Shown one piece after another: positions 1-8,123 of a DNA stretch of 64,000 bases. The notes below the pieces were generated by a model. It was given only the letters and a program-made list of their open reading frames with translations, did no database searches and had not been told where the DNA came from. Both the position numbers and the translations under genes were made by a program. Source of the DNA: Streptomyces apocyni. Lineage in GTDB: Bacteria; Actinomycetota; Actinomycetes; Streptomycetales; Streptomycetaceae. Positions within the stretch are counted from its first letter, which is position 1, and each line of letters opens with the position of its first letter. The stretch covers positions 246,313 through 310,312 of the forward strand of contig NZ_WHOM01000065.1 of assembly GCF_009739465.1 (NCBI RefSeq), written 5' to 3'.

Positions 1-22
1 CACCACCCCCGTCGCGCAGTGA
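1..22 (+). CDS. Probable last codons of the preceding gene, likely dasA (partial)
   Basis: Reading the frame that ends at the TGA at 20-22 gives only the residues TTPVAQ before a stop. In the das cluster the sugar-binding lipoprotein gene dasA directly precedes dasB, so this is most likely the 3' end of dasA running in from the left edge. Six residues cannot prove identity, and the call rests on position alone. Confidence 0.35.
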
Positions 23-24
23 CA

Positions 25-45
25 GCGGCCCGTACCAGGGGCCGC
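25..45 (+). terminator. Hairpin between the upstream gene and dasB
   Basis: A 7-bp perfect stem (GCGGCCC / GGGCCGC) with a 7-base loop sits 2 bases after the presumed dasA stop. It has no T-run. Such hairpins between a binding-protein gene and its permease genes usually stabilise the upstream mRNA or attenuate read-through. That role is inferred from position. Confidence 0.45.
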
Positions 46-100
46 AGGCCCGGTGGGCGCGAGCGTCCCGGACCCGCCCAGAACCGCGAGGAAGAAGATC

Positions 101-1123
101 ATGACCGTGCACTCCCAGGGAGTGGTGACCTCCGCACCGGAGGACGCACCCGGGAGGGCGGCAGGCGATGCGCACAACCCGCCGCCCCCGACCGGGCCCA
201 ACGAAGTCCTTACGCCTTCTCGCGGCAGACGGCGACTGCCCACCGGGCTACTTCCGTATCTGCTGCTCACACCCGCGGCCGTCTCGCTGCTCCTGCTGCT
301 CGGCTACCCGCTGATCCGCAATGTGATCCTCTCCTTCCAGAAGGTCAACGCGAAGGAACTGATCACCCGGAAGCCCGAGTGGATCGGCTTCGACAACTAC
401 GGCGAGCTGCTGACCTCGTCGACGTTCTGGACCGTCGTCGTCCGCAGCTTCGTCTTCATGGGGACCACTGTCCTGCTGATCATGGTGATCGGCACGCTGC
501 TCGGCATCCTGCTCAACTCACTCGGCAAGGCGATGCGGCTGGTCCTGTCCATCGCCCTGCTGATGGCCTGGGCCACCCCGATCGTCGCCTCCGTCACCGT
601 CTTCCGGTGGCTCTTCGACGAGCAGTTCGGTGTCGCCAACTGGTTTATGCGGACGCTCGGATTCTCCGGCTACGACCAGCACAACTGGTTCGAGACCGGC
701 ACCTCGACCCTGGCCATCGTCATGGTGCTGATCACCTGGGGCTCCATCCCCTTCGTCGCACTCAACATGTACGCGGGTCTGACCACGGTCGGCGCCGAGC
801 TCTACGAGGCCGCGCGGATGGACGGTGCCAGCAACACCCGCATCTTCCGGTCCGTGGTCTTCCCGATCCTGAAGCCGTTCTTCCTGATCACGACCTTCCT
901 TGAGGTCATCTGGGTCTTCAAGGCCTTCGCCCAGGTGTACGCGATGAACCAGGGTGGCCCGGACGGCGAGTCCCAGACGCTGCCCGTCTTCGCCTACGTC
1001 ATCGGCAGCGGACAGCAGCAGTACGGCGTGGCCGCGGCCATCTCCGTACTGACGATCCTCATCCTGGTCGCCGCCATGTCCTTCTACTTCCGCCTGATCC
1101 TGAAGGAGGAGGACGAGCAGTGA
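101..1123 (+). CDS. dasB: Carbohydrate ABC transporter permease, DasB type
   Basis: This is a 340-residue integral membrane permease of the CUT1/MalF family. It forms the first half of the transmembrane channel for chitobiose/N-acetylglucosamine oligomer uptake, with DasC. About six hydrophobic segments follow a roughly 50-residue Pro-rich cytoplasmic N-terminus. The EAA loop that contacts the ATPase starts near residue 236 (YEAARMDGAS). I chose the ATG at 101 because GAGGAAGAAG lies just upstream; an in-frame start at 53 has no such site. It overlaps dasC by 4 bases. The cluster has no ATPase gene, as expected because the multitask ATPase MsiK serves such systems in Streptomyces. The family is clear. 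The specific DasB name comes from the dasC-dasD-nagB context. Confidence 0.9.
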   Translation: MTVHSQGVVTSAPEDAPGRAAGDAHNPPPPTGPNEVLTPSRGRRRLPTGLLPYLLLTPAAVSLLLLLGYPLIRNVILSFQKVNAKELITRKPEWIGFDNYGELLTSSTFWTVVVRSFVFMGTTVLLIMVIGTLLGILLNSLGKAMRLVLSIALLMAWATPIVASVTVFRWLFDEQFGVANWFMRTLGFSGYDQHNWFETGTSTLAIVMVLITWGSIPFVALNMYAGLTTVGAELYEAARMDGASNTRIFRSVVFPILKPFFLITTFLEVIWVFKAFAQVYAMNQGGPDGESQTLPVFAYVIGSGQQQYGVAAAISVLTILILVAAMSFYFRLILKEEDEQ

Positions 1124-1980
1124 GCAACGTCTCCCTCACGGCCAGCCGCGCCAAGCGCGCCAAGCTCGTCGGCAAGATCGGAAAGAACGTCCTGGCCCTG
1201 TGCCTGGCGGTTCTCTTCCTCTTCCCGGTGTACTGGATGTTCTCCTCGTCGCTCAAGCCGAGCAGCGAGATCCTCACCAAGGACCCGGTCTTCGTCTTCG
1301 TCCCGACCTTCGAGCACTACCCCACGGCGACCGGCGTCGACCGGTTCTGGACCTACGTCGCCAACAGCCTCACCGTCACCATCGGCGCCGTACTGCTCGC
1401 CCTGATCGTCGCCCTGGCGGCCAGCTTCGCGATCGCCCGGATGAGGTTCAGGGGCCGTAAGGGCATCGTCCTCGCGGTGATGCTGGCGCAGATGGCGCCC
1501 TGGGAGGTCATGGTCATCGCGATGTACATGATCATGCGGGACGCCGACCTGCTGAACAGCATCCCGACCCTGACGGTCATCTACTTCGTGATGGTCCTGC
1601 CCTTCACCATCTGGACACTGCGCGGCTTTATCGCCGCCGTGCCGAAGGAACTCGAAGAGGCCGCCCTGATCGACGGCTGTAGCCGCACCCAGGCCTTCTT
1701 CAAGGTCATCTTTCCGCTGCTCGCGCCGGGCCTGATGTCCACCTCGCTCTTCGGCTTCATCACCGCCTGGAACGAGTTCGCCATGGTGCTGATCCTCAAC
1801 AAGGACGCCGAGGCGCACACCCTGCCGCTCTGGCTCACCCAGTTCCAGACCGCGTTCGGCAGCGACTGGGGTGCCACGATGGCAGCGTCCTCGCTGTTCA
1901 CGATCCCCGTCCTGATCGTCTTCCTCTTCCTCCAGCGACGTGCCGTCGGCGGGATGACCGCCGGCGCGGTGAAGGGATAA
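1120..1980 (+). CDS. dasC: Carbohydrate ABC transporter permease, DasC type
   Basis: This 286-residue MalG-type permease is the second channel subunit of the das sugar importer. It begins with GTG inside the stop of dasB (GTGA overlap), so the two are translationally coupled. Six membrane spans are visible. The EAA motif (EEAALIDGCSRTQ) is near residue 180, followed by the hydrophobic C-terminal span typical of MalG proteins. The next gene, an N-acetylhexosaminidase, starts 9 bases after its stop, which indicates one operon for uptake and cytoplasmic hydrolysis of chitin oligomers. Confidence 0.9.
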   Translation: MSNVSLTASRAKRAKLVGKIGKNVLALCLAVLFLFPVYWMFSSSLKPSSEILTKDPVFVFVPTFEHYPTATGVDRFWTYVANSLTVTIGAVLLALIVALAASFAIARMRFRGRKGIVLAVMLAQMAPWEVMVIAMYMIMRDADLLNSIPTLTVIYFVMVLPFTIWTLRGFIAAVPKELEEAALIDGCSRTQAFFKVIFPLLAPGLMSTSLFGFITAWNEFAMVLILNKDAEAHTLPLWLTQFQTAFGSDWGATMAASSLFTIPVLIVFLFLQRRAVGGMTAGAVKG

Positions 1981-1989
1981 CCCCGACCC

Positions 1990-3519
1990 ATGACGACCCT
2001 GACTCGTGGCACCGACACACTGACCCGAGACGCCCTCACTGTGCTCCAGCCCGGTTTCACCGGGACCAGCGCCCCGGAGTGGCTGCTGCGCCGGATCGGT
2101 GAGGGTCTGTGCTCCGTCGGCCTGTTCGGCCGCAACGTCGCCGACCCCGAGCAGCTGGCCGCGCTCACCGCGCAACTGCGCGCCGAGCGGGGCGAGGTGC
2201 TGGTCGCCATCGACGAGGAGGGCGGTGATGTCACCCGGCTCGAGGTGCGCACCGGCTCCTCGTTCCCCGGCAACCACGCGCTGGGCGCGGTCGACGACAC
2301 CGGGCTGACCCGGGATGTGGCCCGCGAGCTGGGGCGCCGCCTCGCCGCCTGCGGGGTCAACCTCAACTGGGCGCCGTCGGCCGACGTCAACTCCAACCCC
2401 GACAACCCGGTCATCGGCGTACGGTCCTTCGGCGTCGACCCGGCCCTGGTCGCGCGGCACACCGCGGCGTACATCGACGGCATGCAGGCCGCGGGCGTGG
2501 CCGCCTGCGCCAAGCACTTCCCCGGCCACGGAGACACCGCCGTCGACTCGCACCACGCGCTGCCGCGGATCGACGTGGGCCTGGACGTGCTGCGGGAGCG
2601 GGAGCTGGTGCCGTTCCGCGCGGCGATCGCGGCCGGTACGAAGGCGCTGATGAGCGCCCACATCCTGCTGCCCGCGCTGGACGCCGAGCATCCGGCGACG
2701 CTCAGCCCGCGCATCCTCACCGGGCTGCTCCGCGAAGAGCTCGGCTACGACGGACTGATCGTCACCGACGCGGTGGAGATGCAGGCCATCGCCGCGAACT
2801 ACGGCATCGAGCGCGGCAGCGTGCTGGCCATCGCGGCCGGAGCCGACGCGCTGTGCGTGGGGGGCGGACTGGCTGACGAGGACACCGTGCTGCGGCTGCG
2901 GGACGCCCTGGTCGCTGCCGTCCGCTCCGGGGAACTGCCCGAACAGCGGCTCGCCGAGGCGGCGGCGCGGGTGCGGGCGCTGGGGGAGTGGACGGCGACC
3001 GAGGCAGCGGCCCGCTCGAGCACCACCCTGGCCAGCGACATCGGCCTGGTAGCGGCCCGCCGCGCGCTGACCCTCACCCGGGCCGAGCGCGTGGGTGAGG
3101 GGGCCGTGGCTGACGGGGGCGTGGCTGACGGGGGCGCGCCGTTGACGGCTGCCCCGTTCGTCGCGGCCTTCACGCCGATGGCCAACATCGCCGTCGGCTC
3201 GGAGACCCCCTGGGGGATCGCCGCCGAGCTGGCCCGGCTGCTCCCCGGCACCGAGACCGGCACGTTCTCCCCGGAGAGCACCCCGGCGTCCGTACTGGAA
3301 GCCGCGGGCGACCGCCGCGTCGTCGCCGTCGTCCGCGACGCGCACCGGCACGCCTGGATGTCCTCGGCCCTGGACGCCCTGCTGGCCGCCCGCCCCGACA
3401 CCGTGGTCGTCGAGATGGGCGTCCCGCAGGCGCCGCCCCGGGGCGCGCTGCATATCGCCACCCATGGCGCGGCCCGCGTCTGCGCCCTGGCCGCGGCGGA
3501 GGCCCTCACAGCCGCGTGA
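1990..3519 (+). CDS. dasD: Glycoside hydrolase family 3 beta-N-acetylhexosaminidase, DasD type
   Basis: This 509-residue GH3 enzyme is predicted to release N-acetylglucosamine from imported chitobiose in the cytoplasm; it has no signal peptide. The NagZ-type signature KHFPGHGDT starts at residue 175 and continues to the Asp-Ser-His that acts as acid/base pair in this subfamily. The TD of the LIVTDAVEM motif carries the nucleophilic Asp. A short Gly/Ala-rich duplication (VADGGVADGG) lies between the catalytic domain and the C-terminal domain. It is last in the das operon, 9 bases behind dasC, and is followed by a strong hairpin. A peptidoglycan-recycling NagZ role is possible, but the transporter context favours chitobiose. 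Confidence 0.9.
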   Translation: MTTLTRGTDTLTRDALTVLQPGFTGTSAPEWLLRRIGEGLCSVGLFGRNVADPEQLAALTAQLRAERGEVLVAIDEEGGDVTRLEVRTGSSFPGNHALGAVDDTGLTRDVARELGRRLAACGVNLNWAPSADVNSNPDNPVIGVRSFGVDPALVARHTAAYIDGMQAAGVAACAKHFPGHGDTAVDSHHALPRIDVGLDVLRERELVPFRAAIAAGTKALMSAHILLPALDAEHPATLSPRILTGLLREELGYDGLIVTDAVEMQAIAANYGIERGSVLAIAAGADALCVGGGLADEDTVLRLRDALVAAVRSGELPEQRLAEAAARVRALGEWTATEAAARSSTTLASDIGLVAARRALTLTRAERVGEGAVADGGVADGGAPLTAAPFVAAFTPMANIAVGSETPWGIAAELARLLPGTETGTFSPESTPASVLEAAGDRRVVAVVRDAHRHAWMSSALDALLAARPDTVVVEMGVPQAPPRGALHIATHGAARVCALAAAEALTAA

Positions 3520-3555
3520 CGGCGCCGGGTCCGTCCCCCGGCTCCGGAACGCGAG

Positions 3556-3588
3556 AGTGCCGGGCCCCCGCGAGGGGCGCCCGGCACT
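3556..3588. terminator. Bidirectional terminator between dasD and nagB
   Basis: A 10-bp perfect stem (AGTGCCGGGC / GCCCGGCACT) with a 13-base loop is followed by TTTCTC on the plus strand. It lies between the convergent stops of dasD (3519) and nagB (3619), so it can serve both. Confidence 0.75.
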
Positions 3589-3618
3589 TTCTCTGCCCGA
3601 TGACCGCTCGCCCGGGTC

Positions 3619-4404
3619 CTACAGTCCTTGCCAGTCCGGCTTGTTGTCGAAGGCGTGGCGGAAGTAGTCCGCCAGCTTCAGCTTGGACGCCGCCGCCTCG
3701 TCCACGACCACCGTCGCGTGCGGGTGCAACTGCAGCGCCGACGCGGGCACCAGCGCGGCGACCGGACCCTCGACCATCTGCGCCACGGCGTCGGCCTTGC
3801 CCTCACCCGTGGCGAGCAGCACCAGGTGCCGGGCCTCCAGGATGGTTCCGATGCCCTGGGTGATGACATGGTGGGGCACCTGGCTGATGTCGTTGTCGAA
3901 GAACCGGGCGTTGTCGATCCGGGTCTGCTCGACCAGCGTCTTGATCCGGGTGCGTGAGGCGAGCGACGAGCACGGCTCGTTGAAGCCGATGTGCCCGTCC
4001 GTACCGATCCCCAGCAGCTGCAGGTCCACGCCCCCGGCGTCGGCCAGCGCCTGGTCGTACGCCACACAGGCGGCCACCACGTCGTCGGCGCCACCGTCCG
4101 GGCCCATGAAGTGGTCCTCGGTCAGCCCGAGGGGCTCGACGACCTCGCGCAGCACCGTCGCACGGTAGGACTCCGGGTGCCCCTCAGGCAGTCCGACGTA
4201 TTCGTCAAGCTGGCAGACGCGGGCGCGCGAGGCGTCCACGGCACCCGCCTTGACCTTGGCGGTCAGCGCCTCGTAGATGGGCAGCGGGGTCGAGCCGGTG
4301 GCCACGCCGAGCAGCGCGTCGGGCTTGCGCCGCAACAGATCGGCCATCGCCTCCGCGATGAGCTCGCCACCTGCCTTGGCGTCCGGGACGATGACAACTT
4401 CCAC
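3619..4404 (-). CDS. nagB: Glucosamine-6-phosphate deaminase
   Basis: NagB converts glucosamine-6-phosphate to fructose-6-phosphate and ammonia, feeding aminosugar carbon into glycolysis. The 261-residue product has the ATGSTPLPIY phosphate-binding segment near the N-terminus, the DEYVGL motif with the catalytic Asp, and the family signature GIGTDGHIGFNEP. I chose the GTG at 4404 (protein begins VEVVIVPDA), matching the usual family N-terminus, with GGCAGGAC upstream. The open frame extends to 4485, but that extension would contain the operator. It is convergent with the das operon. A DasR-type site lies about 34 bases before the start, so control by GlcNAc-6-P/GlcN-6-P through DasR is expected. 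Confidence 0.95.
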   Translation of the reverse strand: MEVVIVPDAKAGGELIAEAMADLLRRKPDALLGVATGSTPLPIYEALTAKVKAGAVDASRARVCQLDEYVGLPEGHPESYRATVLREVVEPLGLTEDHFMGPDGGADDVVAACVAYDQALADAGGVDLQLLGIGTDGHIGFNEPCSSLASRTRIKTLVEQTRIDNARFFDNDISQVPHHVITQGIGTILEARHLVLLATGEGKADAVAQMVEGPVAALVPASALQLHPHATVVVDEAAASKLKLADYFRHAFDNKPDWQGL

Positions 4405-4437
4405 GCTGGTCCTGCCGATCTGGTGAGGGGACGGAGG

Positions 4438-4453
4438 TGTGGTATAGACCAAT
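4438..4453. promoter_or_regulatory. DasR-responsive element (dre) upstream of nagB
   Basis: The 16-mer TGTGGTATAGACCAAT matches 12 positions of the consensus ACTGGTCTAGACCAGT, including both GGT and ACC half-sites. It lies 34-49 bases before the chosen nagB start. DasR is the GntR-family repressor of aminosugar genes in Streptomyces. Binding at this copy is inferred from the match and the context. Confidence 0.8.
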
Positions 4454-4558
4454 CTAGCAGAGCCGCTCCGGCCCCGCGCGGTCAATCACCCCATCCGTCG
4501 TGCCTCCAGCTATCGGCCCTCCCGCGCAGGCTCCGCCTCTCGGTCGCCGGGGCAGGGG

Positions 4559-5305
4559 TCAGAGGCCGAGGGCTGAGCCTCCCGTCGCGTCGATGCGCTG
4601 GCCAGTGATCCAGCGGGCGTCGTCGGAGGCTATGAAGGAGACGACGTCGGCGACGTCCGAGGGCTGGCCTATGCGGTCGAACGTCGAGTAGGCGGCCATC
4701 TGCGACTTCTGCTCCTGCGGGAGTCCGTCCAGTACCTCCGTCTCGATGATTCCCGGCGCGACAGCGTTGACCGTGATGCCTCGCGGGCCGAGCTGGTGGG
4801 CCAGCGTGTGTGTCAGGACGTCGATCGCCCCCTTGGTCATCGAGTAGGCGGCCGTGACCGGGAAGGCGATGCGTGTCACGCCGGACGAGATGTTGATGAT
4901 CCGTCCGCCGTCGCGCAGCCGGTCGAGACCCTGCTGGATGATGAAGAACGGCGCCTTCGCGTTGATCGCGAACACCCGCTCGTAGTCGGCCTCCTGGATC
5001 TCCTGGATGTGTCCGTACAGGGCGATCCCCGCGTTGTTCACCAGGATGTCCAGGCCGTCCGCCTGGCGGTCGAACTCCGCCCACAGCGCCGCCGCGTCGC
5101 CCGGAACTCCCAGCTCGGCCCCGATCGCGAAGGCGGAGCCGCCGCCCGCCTCGATGGTGGCCACGGTCTCCTTCGCGGCCGCCTCGTTGCTGCCGTAGTG
5201 CACGGCGACCCGTGCGCCCTCTCGTCCCAGCCGCTCGGCGATGCCTCGCCCGATACCCCGGCTGCCGCCCGTGACCAGTGCCGTCTTGCCCGCAAGCGTG
5301 CCCAT
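4559..5305 (-). CDS. SDR family NAD(P)-dependent oxidoreductase
   Basis: This is a 248-residue classical short-chain dehydrogenase/reductase. The Rossmann glycine motif TGGSRGIG is at residues 12-19, NNAG at 90-93, and the catalytic Ser (140/141), Tyr154 and Lys158 are all present (YSMTK). The basic residue in GGSRG suggests preference for NADP(H). The substrate is not deducible; 3-oxoacyl reductase-like annotations are common for this shape. It is transcribed away from a TetR-family gene 93 bases off. The shared gap contains repeated operator-like sequences, so the regulator probably controls it. Confidence 0.88.
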   Translation of the reverse strand: MGTLAGKTALVTGGSRGIGRGIAERLGREGARVAVHYGSNEAAAKETVATIEAGGGSAFAIGAELGVPGDAAALWAEFDRQADGLDILVNNAGIALYGHIQEIQEADYERVFAINAKAPFFIIQQGLDRLRDGGRIINISSGVTRIAFPVTAAYSMTKGAIDVLTHTLAHQLGPRGITVNAVAPGIIETEVLDGLPQEQKSQMAAYSTFDRIGQPSDVADVVSFIASDDARWITGQRIDATGGSALGL

Positions 5306-5325
5306 GGCGACGCCCCCTCAAATAA

Positions 5326-5390
5326 CTAGTGGTCGTTACAGAAAGAAACTTAGCGGTACCCGGCGCGATTTTCTAGTGCCCGCTATAGAA
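5326..5390. promoter_or_regulatory. Repeated operator-like sequence between SDR and TetR genes
   Basis: Two copies of a CTAGTGnnCGnTAnAGAA element begin at 5326 and 5373, 47 bases apart, in the divergent gap. The second copy lies inside an imperfect dyad TTCTA-N10-TAGAA (5371-5390) directly before the regulator start. This is the layout expected for a TetR-type repressor acting on itself and its neighbour. The assignment is inferred. Confidence 0.6.
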
Positions 5391-5398
5391 TTCACTCC

Positions 5399-6022
5399 AT
5401 GGTGACGGAACAGTCGGCGGCGGACCGGCCGACGAAGCAGCGCGGGCGTCCTCGGTCCTTCGACCGGGACACGGCCCTTGAGCAGGCGATCCGGACCTTC
5501 TGGGAGCGCGGATACGAGGCGACGTCGGTCGCCGACCTCACCCGCGCCATGGGTATCGGCCCGCCCAGCCTGTACGCCGCGTTCGGCGACAAGCGCTCGC
5601 TGTTCGACGAGGTAGTGGTCGAGTACGCGGCGCGCTACGGGTCTTTCAGTACCCGCGCCTTCGAGCAGGAGCTGACCGCCCGCGCCGCCGTCGAACGCAT
5701 GCTGCGCGAGGCCGCCACCGAGTACACCGACCCCGGGCACCCGCGCGGCTGCCTCATCATCAGCGCCGCGACCAACTGCGCGACGCCCGAGGTCGAGGAG
5801 GCACTACGTGTGAAGCGCGGCCAGAACATCGCGGCGTTCGAGTCCCGTATCCGCGCGGACGTCGCGTCCGGCGAACTCCCGGCGGACGCCGACGCCGAGG
5901 CGCTGGCCCGTTTCAGCGGAGCCGTCCTGCAAGGCATGTCCCAGCAAGCGCGTGACGGGGCCTCGCGCGAGGAACTGGAGCGTGTCGCAGGCCTCGCGAT
6001 GCTCGCGTGGCCCCAGGCGTAA
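5399..6022 (+). CDS. TetR/AcrR family transcriptional regulator
   Basis: This 207-residue one-component regulator has an N-terminal DNA-binding domain at about residues 18-72, with the helix-turn-helix SVADLTRAMGIGPPSLYAAF and the following KRSLFDEVV helix. The rest is the helical ligand/dimer domain; a Cys pair region (GCLIISAATNCA) lies at about residues 118-130. The start is ATG at 5399. GTG at 5402 is an alternative, and neither has a clear Shine-Dalgarno sequence. Divergent placement with an SDR and the operator repeats suggests it represses that enzyme until an unknown small molecule binds. Confidence 0.88.
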   Translation: MVTEQSAADRPTKQRGRPRSFDRDTALEQAIRTFWERGYEATSVADLTRAMGIGPPSLYAAFGDKRSLFDEVVVEYAARYGSFSTRAFEQELTARAAVERMLREAATEYTDPGHPRGCLIISAATNCATPEVEEALRVKRGQNIAAFESRIRADVASGELPADADAEALARFSGAVLQGMSQQARDGASREELERVAGLAMLAWPQA

Positions 6023-6433
6023 TGCCGCGGAGAGACAGGACCTAGTCAGATCTTGGGATTTCGCTCGCGAAGCCTTGCCTCGCCAGCGGCCGTACAGCAG
6101 GGTGATCCATAGTGGCGGGCCATGAAGTTGGAGGAAGAGACGAGGCTGAAGTGACCTCGCCGGATGGACATCGGATAATGGTCTAGTCCACAATGCCTGA
6201 AAGGCTTCCGTTCTCCCCGCACAGGAGAGCGGAGCGAGGCAACCGACGCTCTCTGCCCTGACCGCGCCGGGCGCCTCGCACACGGTCGACCGGGACCGCA
6301 CACCCGGTGGCCGATTCAACTCCGGGCTGCGGTGCCAGGAGGGCTGAGGGTCCCTCCAGGCGCCGTGGCCCGCGGGTGTCTCACGGCACACGCGGAGCCC
6401 GTACGCCACTCGCGCGCCAGGTACGCTCGCCAC
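6023..6433. other. Intergenic region with one dre-like site, no convincing gene
   Basis: These 411 bases separate the TetR gene from the kinase. No open frame with family resemblance or ribosome site was found on either strand. The only recognisable element is the dre-like sequence at 6177-6192. The part around 6046-6110 has coding-like minus-strand residues but no identifiable protein and may be gene debris. Confidence 0.5.
6177..6192. promoter_or_regulatory. Orphan dre-like (DasR-type) site
   Basis: AATGGTCTAGTCCACA keeps the TGGTCTAG-CCA core, with 13 of 16 positions compatible with the DasR consensus. Similar boxes precede chitinase and chitin-binding protein genes in Streptomyces. Here no chitin gene follows; the next gene is a histidine kinase starting about 240 bases downstream. 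It could be a remnant of a lost chitinolytic gene or a real site for that kinase. Confidence 0.45.
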
Positions 6434-7912
6434 GTGCCCTCCATGAACGACCTCGTACGCCAGCACACCGCTCTCGGTGACACCGATCTCGAGTGGCTGC
6501 ATCTGCTGGTCTCGGAGTGGCAGCTGCTCTCCGACCTCTCCTTCGCCGACCTCGTCCTGTGGGTCCCGACCCGCGACGGCACCCGCTATGTCTCCGTCGC
6601 CCAGATGCGGCCGAACACCGGCCCCACCTCGTACCAGGACGACATGGTCGGCCACCTCGTCCCGCGTGGCCGCCGCCCGATGCTCGACTCCGCTTTGGAC
6701 GAGGGCCGGATCGTGCGCGAGGGCGACCCGGAGTGGCGCGAGGAGGTTCCGGTACGGGTCGAGTCCATCCCCGTACGCAGGGAGGGGCGCGTCCTGGGTG
6801 TGATCGCCAGGAACACCAACCTGCTCACCGTCCGCACCCCGTCCCGCCTGGAACTCACGTACCTGCAAAGCGCGTCCGACCTGGCCCAGATGATCGCCGC
6901 GGGCTCCTTCCCGTTCCCCGCCCAGCAGGTCGACATGGACGCGTCGCCGCGCGTGGGCGACGGGCTGATCCGCCTCGACGCCGACGGCACCGTCCAGTAC
7001 GCCTCCCCGAACGCCCTCTCCGCGTACCACCGCCTCGGCCTGGCCGCCGACCTGGTCGGCCTCCATCTCGGCACGATCACCGCCGAACTCGCTCCGTCCC
7101 GTGGCCCGGTGGATGAAGCCCTGGTGAAGCTGGCCAGTGGCTGGGCGCCACGCGAGACCGAGGTCGAAGGCGACGACTGCGTCATCCAGCTCCGTGCGAT
7201 CCCGCTCAAGCCCAAAGGCAGCCGCATCGGCTCCCTCGTACTGCTCCGCGACGTGACGGAACTGCGCCGCCGTGAGCGCGAGTTGATCACCAAGGACGCC
7301 ACCATCCGGGAGATCCACCACCGGGTGAAGAACAACCTTCAGACGGTCGCCGCACTCCTGCGCCTGCAGGCCCGCCGGATTGGTTCGGATCAGGGGCGCG
7401 CGGCTCTCGAAGAGGCCGTACGCCGGGTCGGCTCGATCGCGATCGTGCATGAGACGCTCTCTCAGAACCTGGACGAGCGCGTGGAGTTCGACGAGATCGC
7501 CGACCGGGTGCTCGCCATGGTGGCCGAGATCTCACCGGGGAAGGTCACCGGGAAGCGCACCGGACGCTTCGGCATACTCGACGCCGAGGTCGCCACACCG
7601 CTGTCCATGGTGCTCACCGAGGTCCTGCAGAACGCCCTGGAGCATGGGTTCACCGAGGGTGACTACGGCACGGTAGAGGTTTCCGCCGTCCGCGGCGGCA
7701 CCAGCCAGGAGGCCCGGCTGCTGATCACGGTGCAGGACGACGGGGTGGGCCTGCCCGAGGGCTTCGACCCGCAGCGCTCCGGAAACCTGGGACTGCAGAT
7801 CGTACGAACCCTGGTGGAGGGCGAACTGGGCGGGACCTTCGGCATGGTGCCGGGCCCGGAGCGCGGCACTCAGGTGATCTTGGACATTCCGGTGCGTGCC
7901 CAGAAGCGGTAG
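6434..7912 (+). CDS. Soluble sensor histidine kinase, PdtaS type (HisKA_2)
   Basis: The product is a 492-residue cytoplasmic kinase without membrane segments. An N-terminal GAF-like sensor region (about residues 1-145) precedes a PAS-like domain (about 170-285). Then come the HisKA_2 phosphoacceptor motif IREIHHRVKNNLQ and a HATPase domain with N-box LQNALEHGF and G1 box QDDGVGLPEG. This matches mycobacterial PdtaS, which phosphorylates an ANTAR RNA-binding response regulator; no partner gene is adjacent. I chose GTG at 6434 with AGG upstream; ATG at 6443 is an alternative. From memory, orthologues sit beside wblE in other Streptomyces. Confidence 0.88.
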   Translation: MPSMNDLVRQHTALGDTDLEWLHLLVSEWQLLSDLSFADLVLWVPTRDGTRYVSVAQMRPNTGPTSYQDDMVGHLVPRGRRPMLDSALDEGRIVREGDPEWREEVPVRVESIPVRREGRVLGVIARNTNLLTVRTPSRLELTYLQSASDLAQMIAAGSFPFPAQQVDMDASPRVGDGLIRLDADGTVQYASPNALSAYHRLGLAADLVGLHLGTITAELAPSRGPVDEALVKLASGWAPRETEVEGDDCVIQLRAIPLKPKGSRIGSLVLLRDVTELRRRERELITKDATIREIHHRVKNNLQTVAALLRLQARRIGSDQGRAALEEAVRRVGSIAIVHETLSQNLDERVEFDEIADRVLAMVAEISPGKVTGKRTGRFGILDAEVATPLSMVLTEVLQNALEHGFTEGDYGTVEVSAVRGGTSQEARLLITVQDDGVGLPEGFDPQRSGNLGLQIVRTLVEGELGGTFGMVPGPERGTQVILDIPVRAQKR

Positions 7913-7930
7913 AGCGGTAAGCGTCGGACG

Positions 7931-7954
7931 CAGGCGCAGGCGCAGGCGCAGGCG
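7931..7954 (+). repeat. Hexanucleotide tandem repeat
   Basis: Four consecutive copies of CAGGCG lie just after the kinase stop and before the terminator. No function is evident. Confidence 0.8.
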
Positions 7955-7982
7955 TTCGCGAACAGCACTAAGCGCTGTACAC

Positions 7983-8023
7983 AGCAGTGAGCCCCGGACC
8001 GATCAGGTCCGGGGCTCACTGCT
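7983..8023. terminator. Strong bidirectional terminator between kinase gene and wblE
   Basis: An 18-bp perfect stem (left arm 7983-8000, right arm 8006-8023) closes a GATCA loop. It sits between the convergent ends of the kinase gene (7912) and wblE (8124). No T-run is needed for GC-rich stems of this strength in Streptomyces. Confidence 0.85.
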
Positions 8024-8123
8024 CACGTTGCTGAGCGCATCGGGGGGTACTGCGCGCTGCGGCTCGGGGGCGGGAGATGCGTACTCGCCGTACGCGCCGC
8101 CGGGCTCAGGCTCGTCGGGGCTT

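Noticed and set aside
1084..3465. Very long open frame on the minus strand opposite dasC-dasD
   Set aside because: It mirrors the genuine genes with high GC at third positions. The residues are Gly/Arg/Asp/His-rich without any domain.
6046..6303. Minus-strand 85-codon frame in the TetR-kinase gap, possibly transposase debris
   Set aside because: No catalytic motif, terminal repeat or ribosome site could be seen, so it is only noted in the gap entry.
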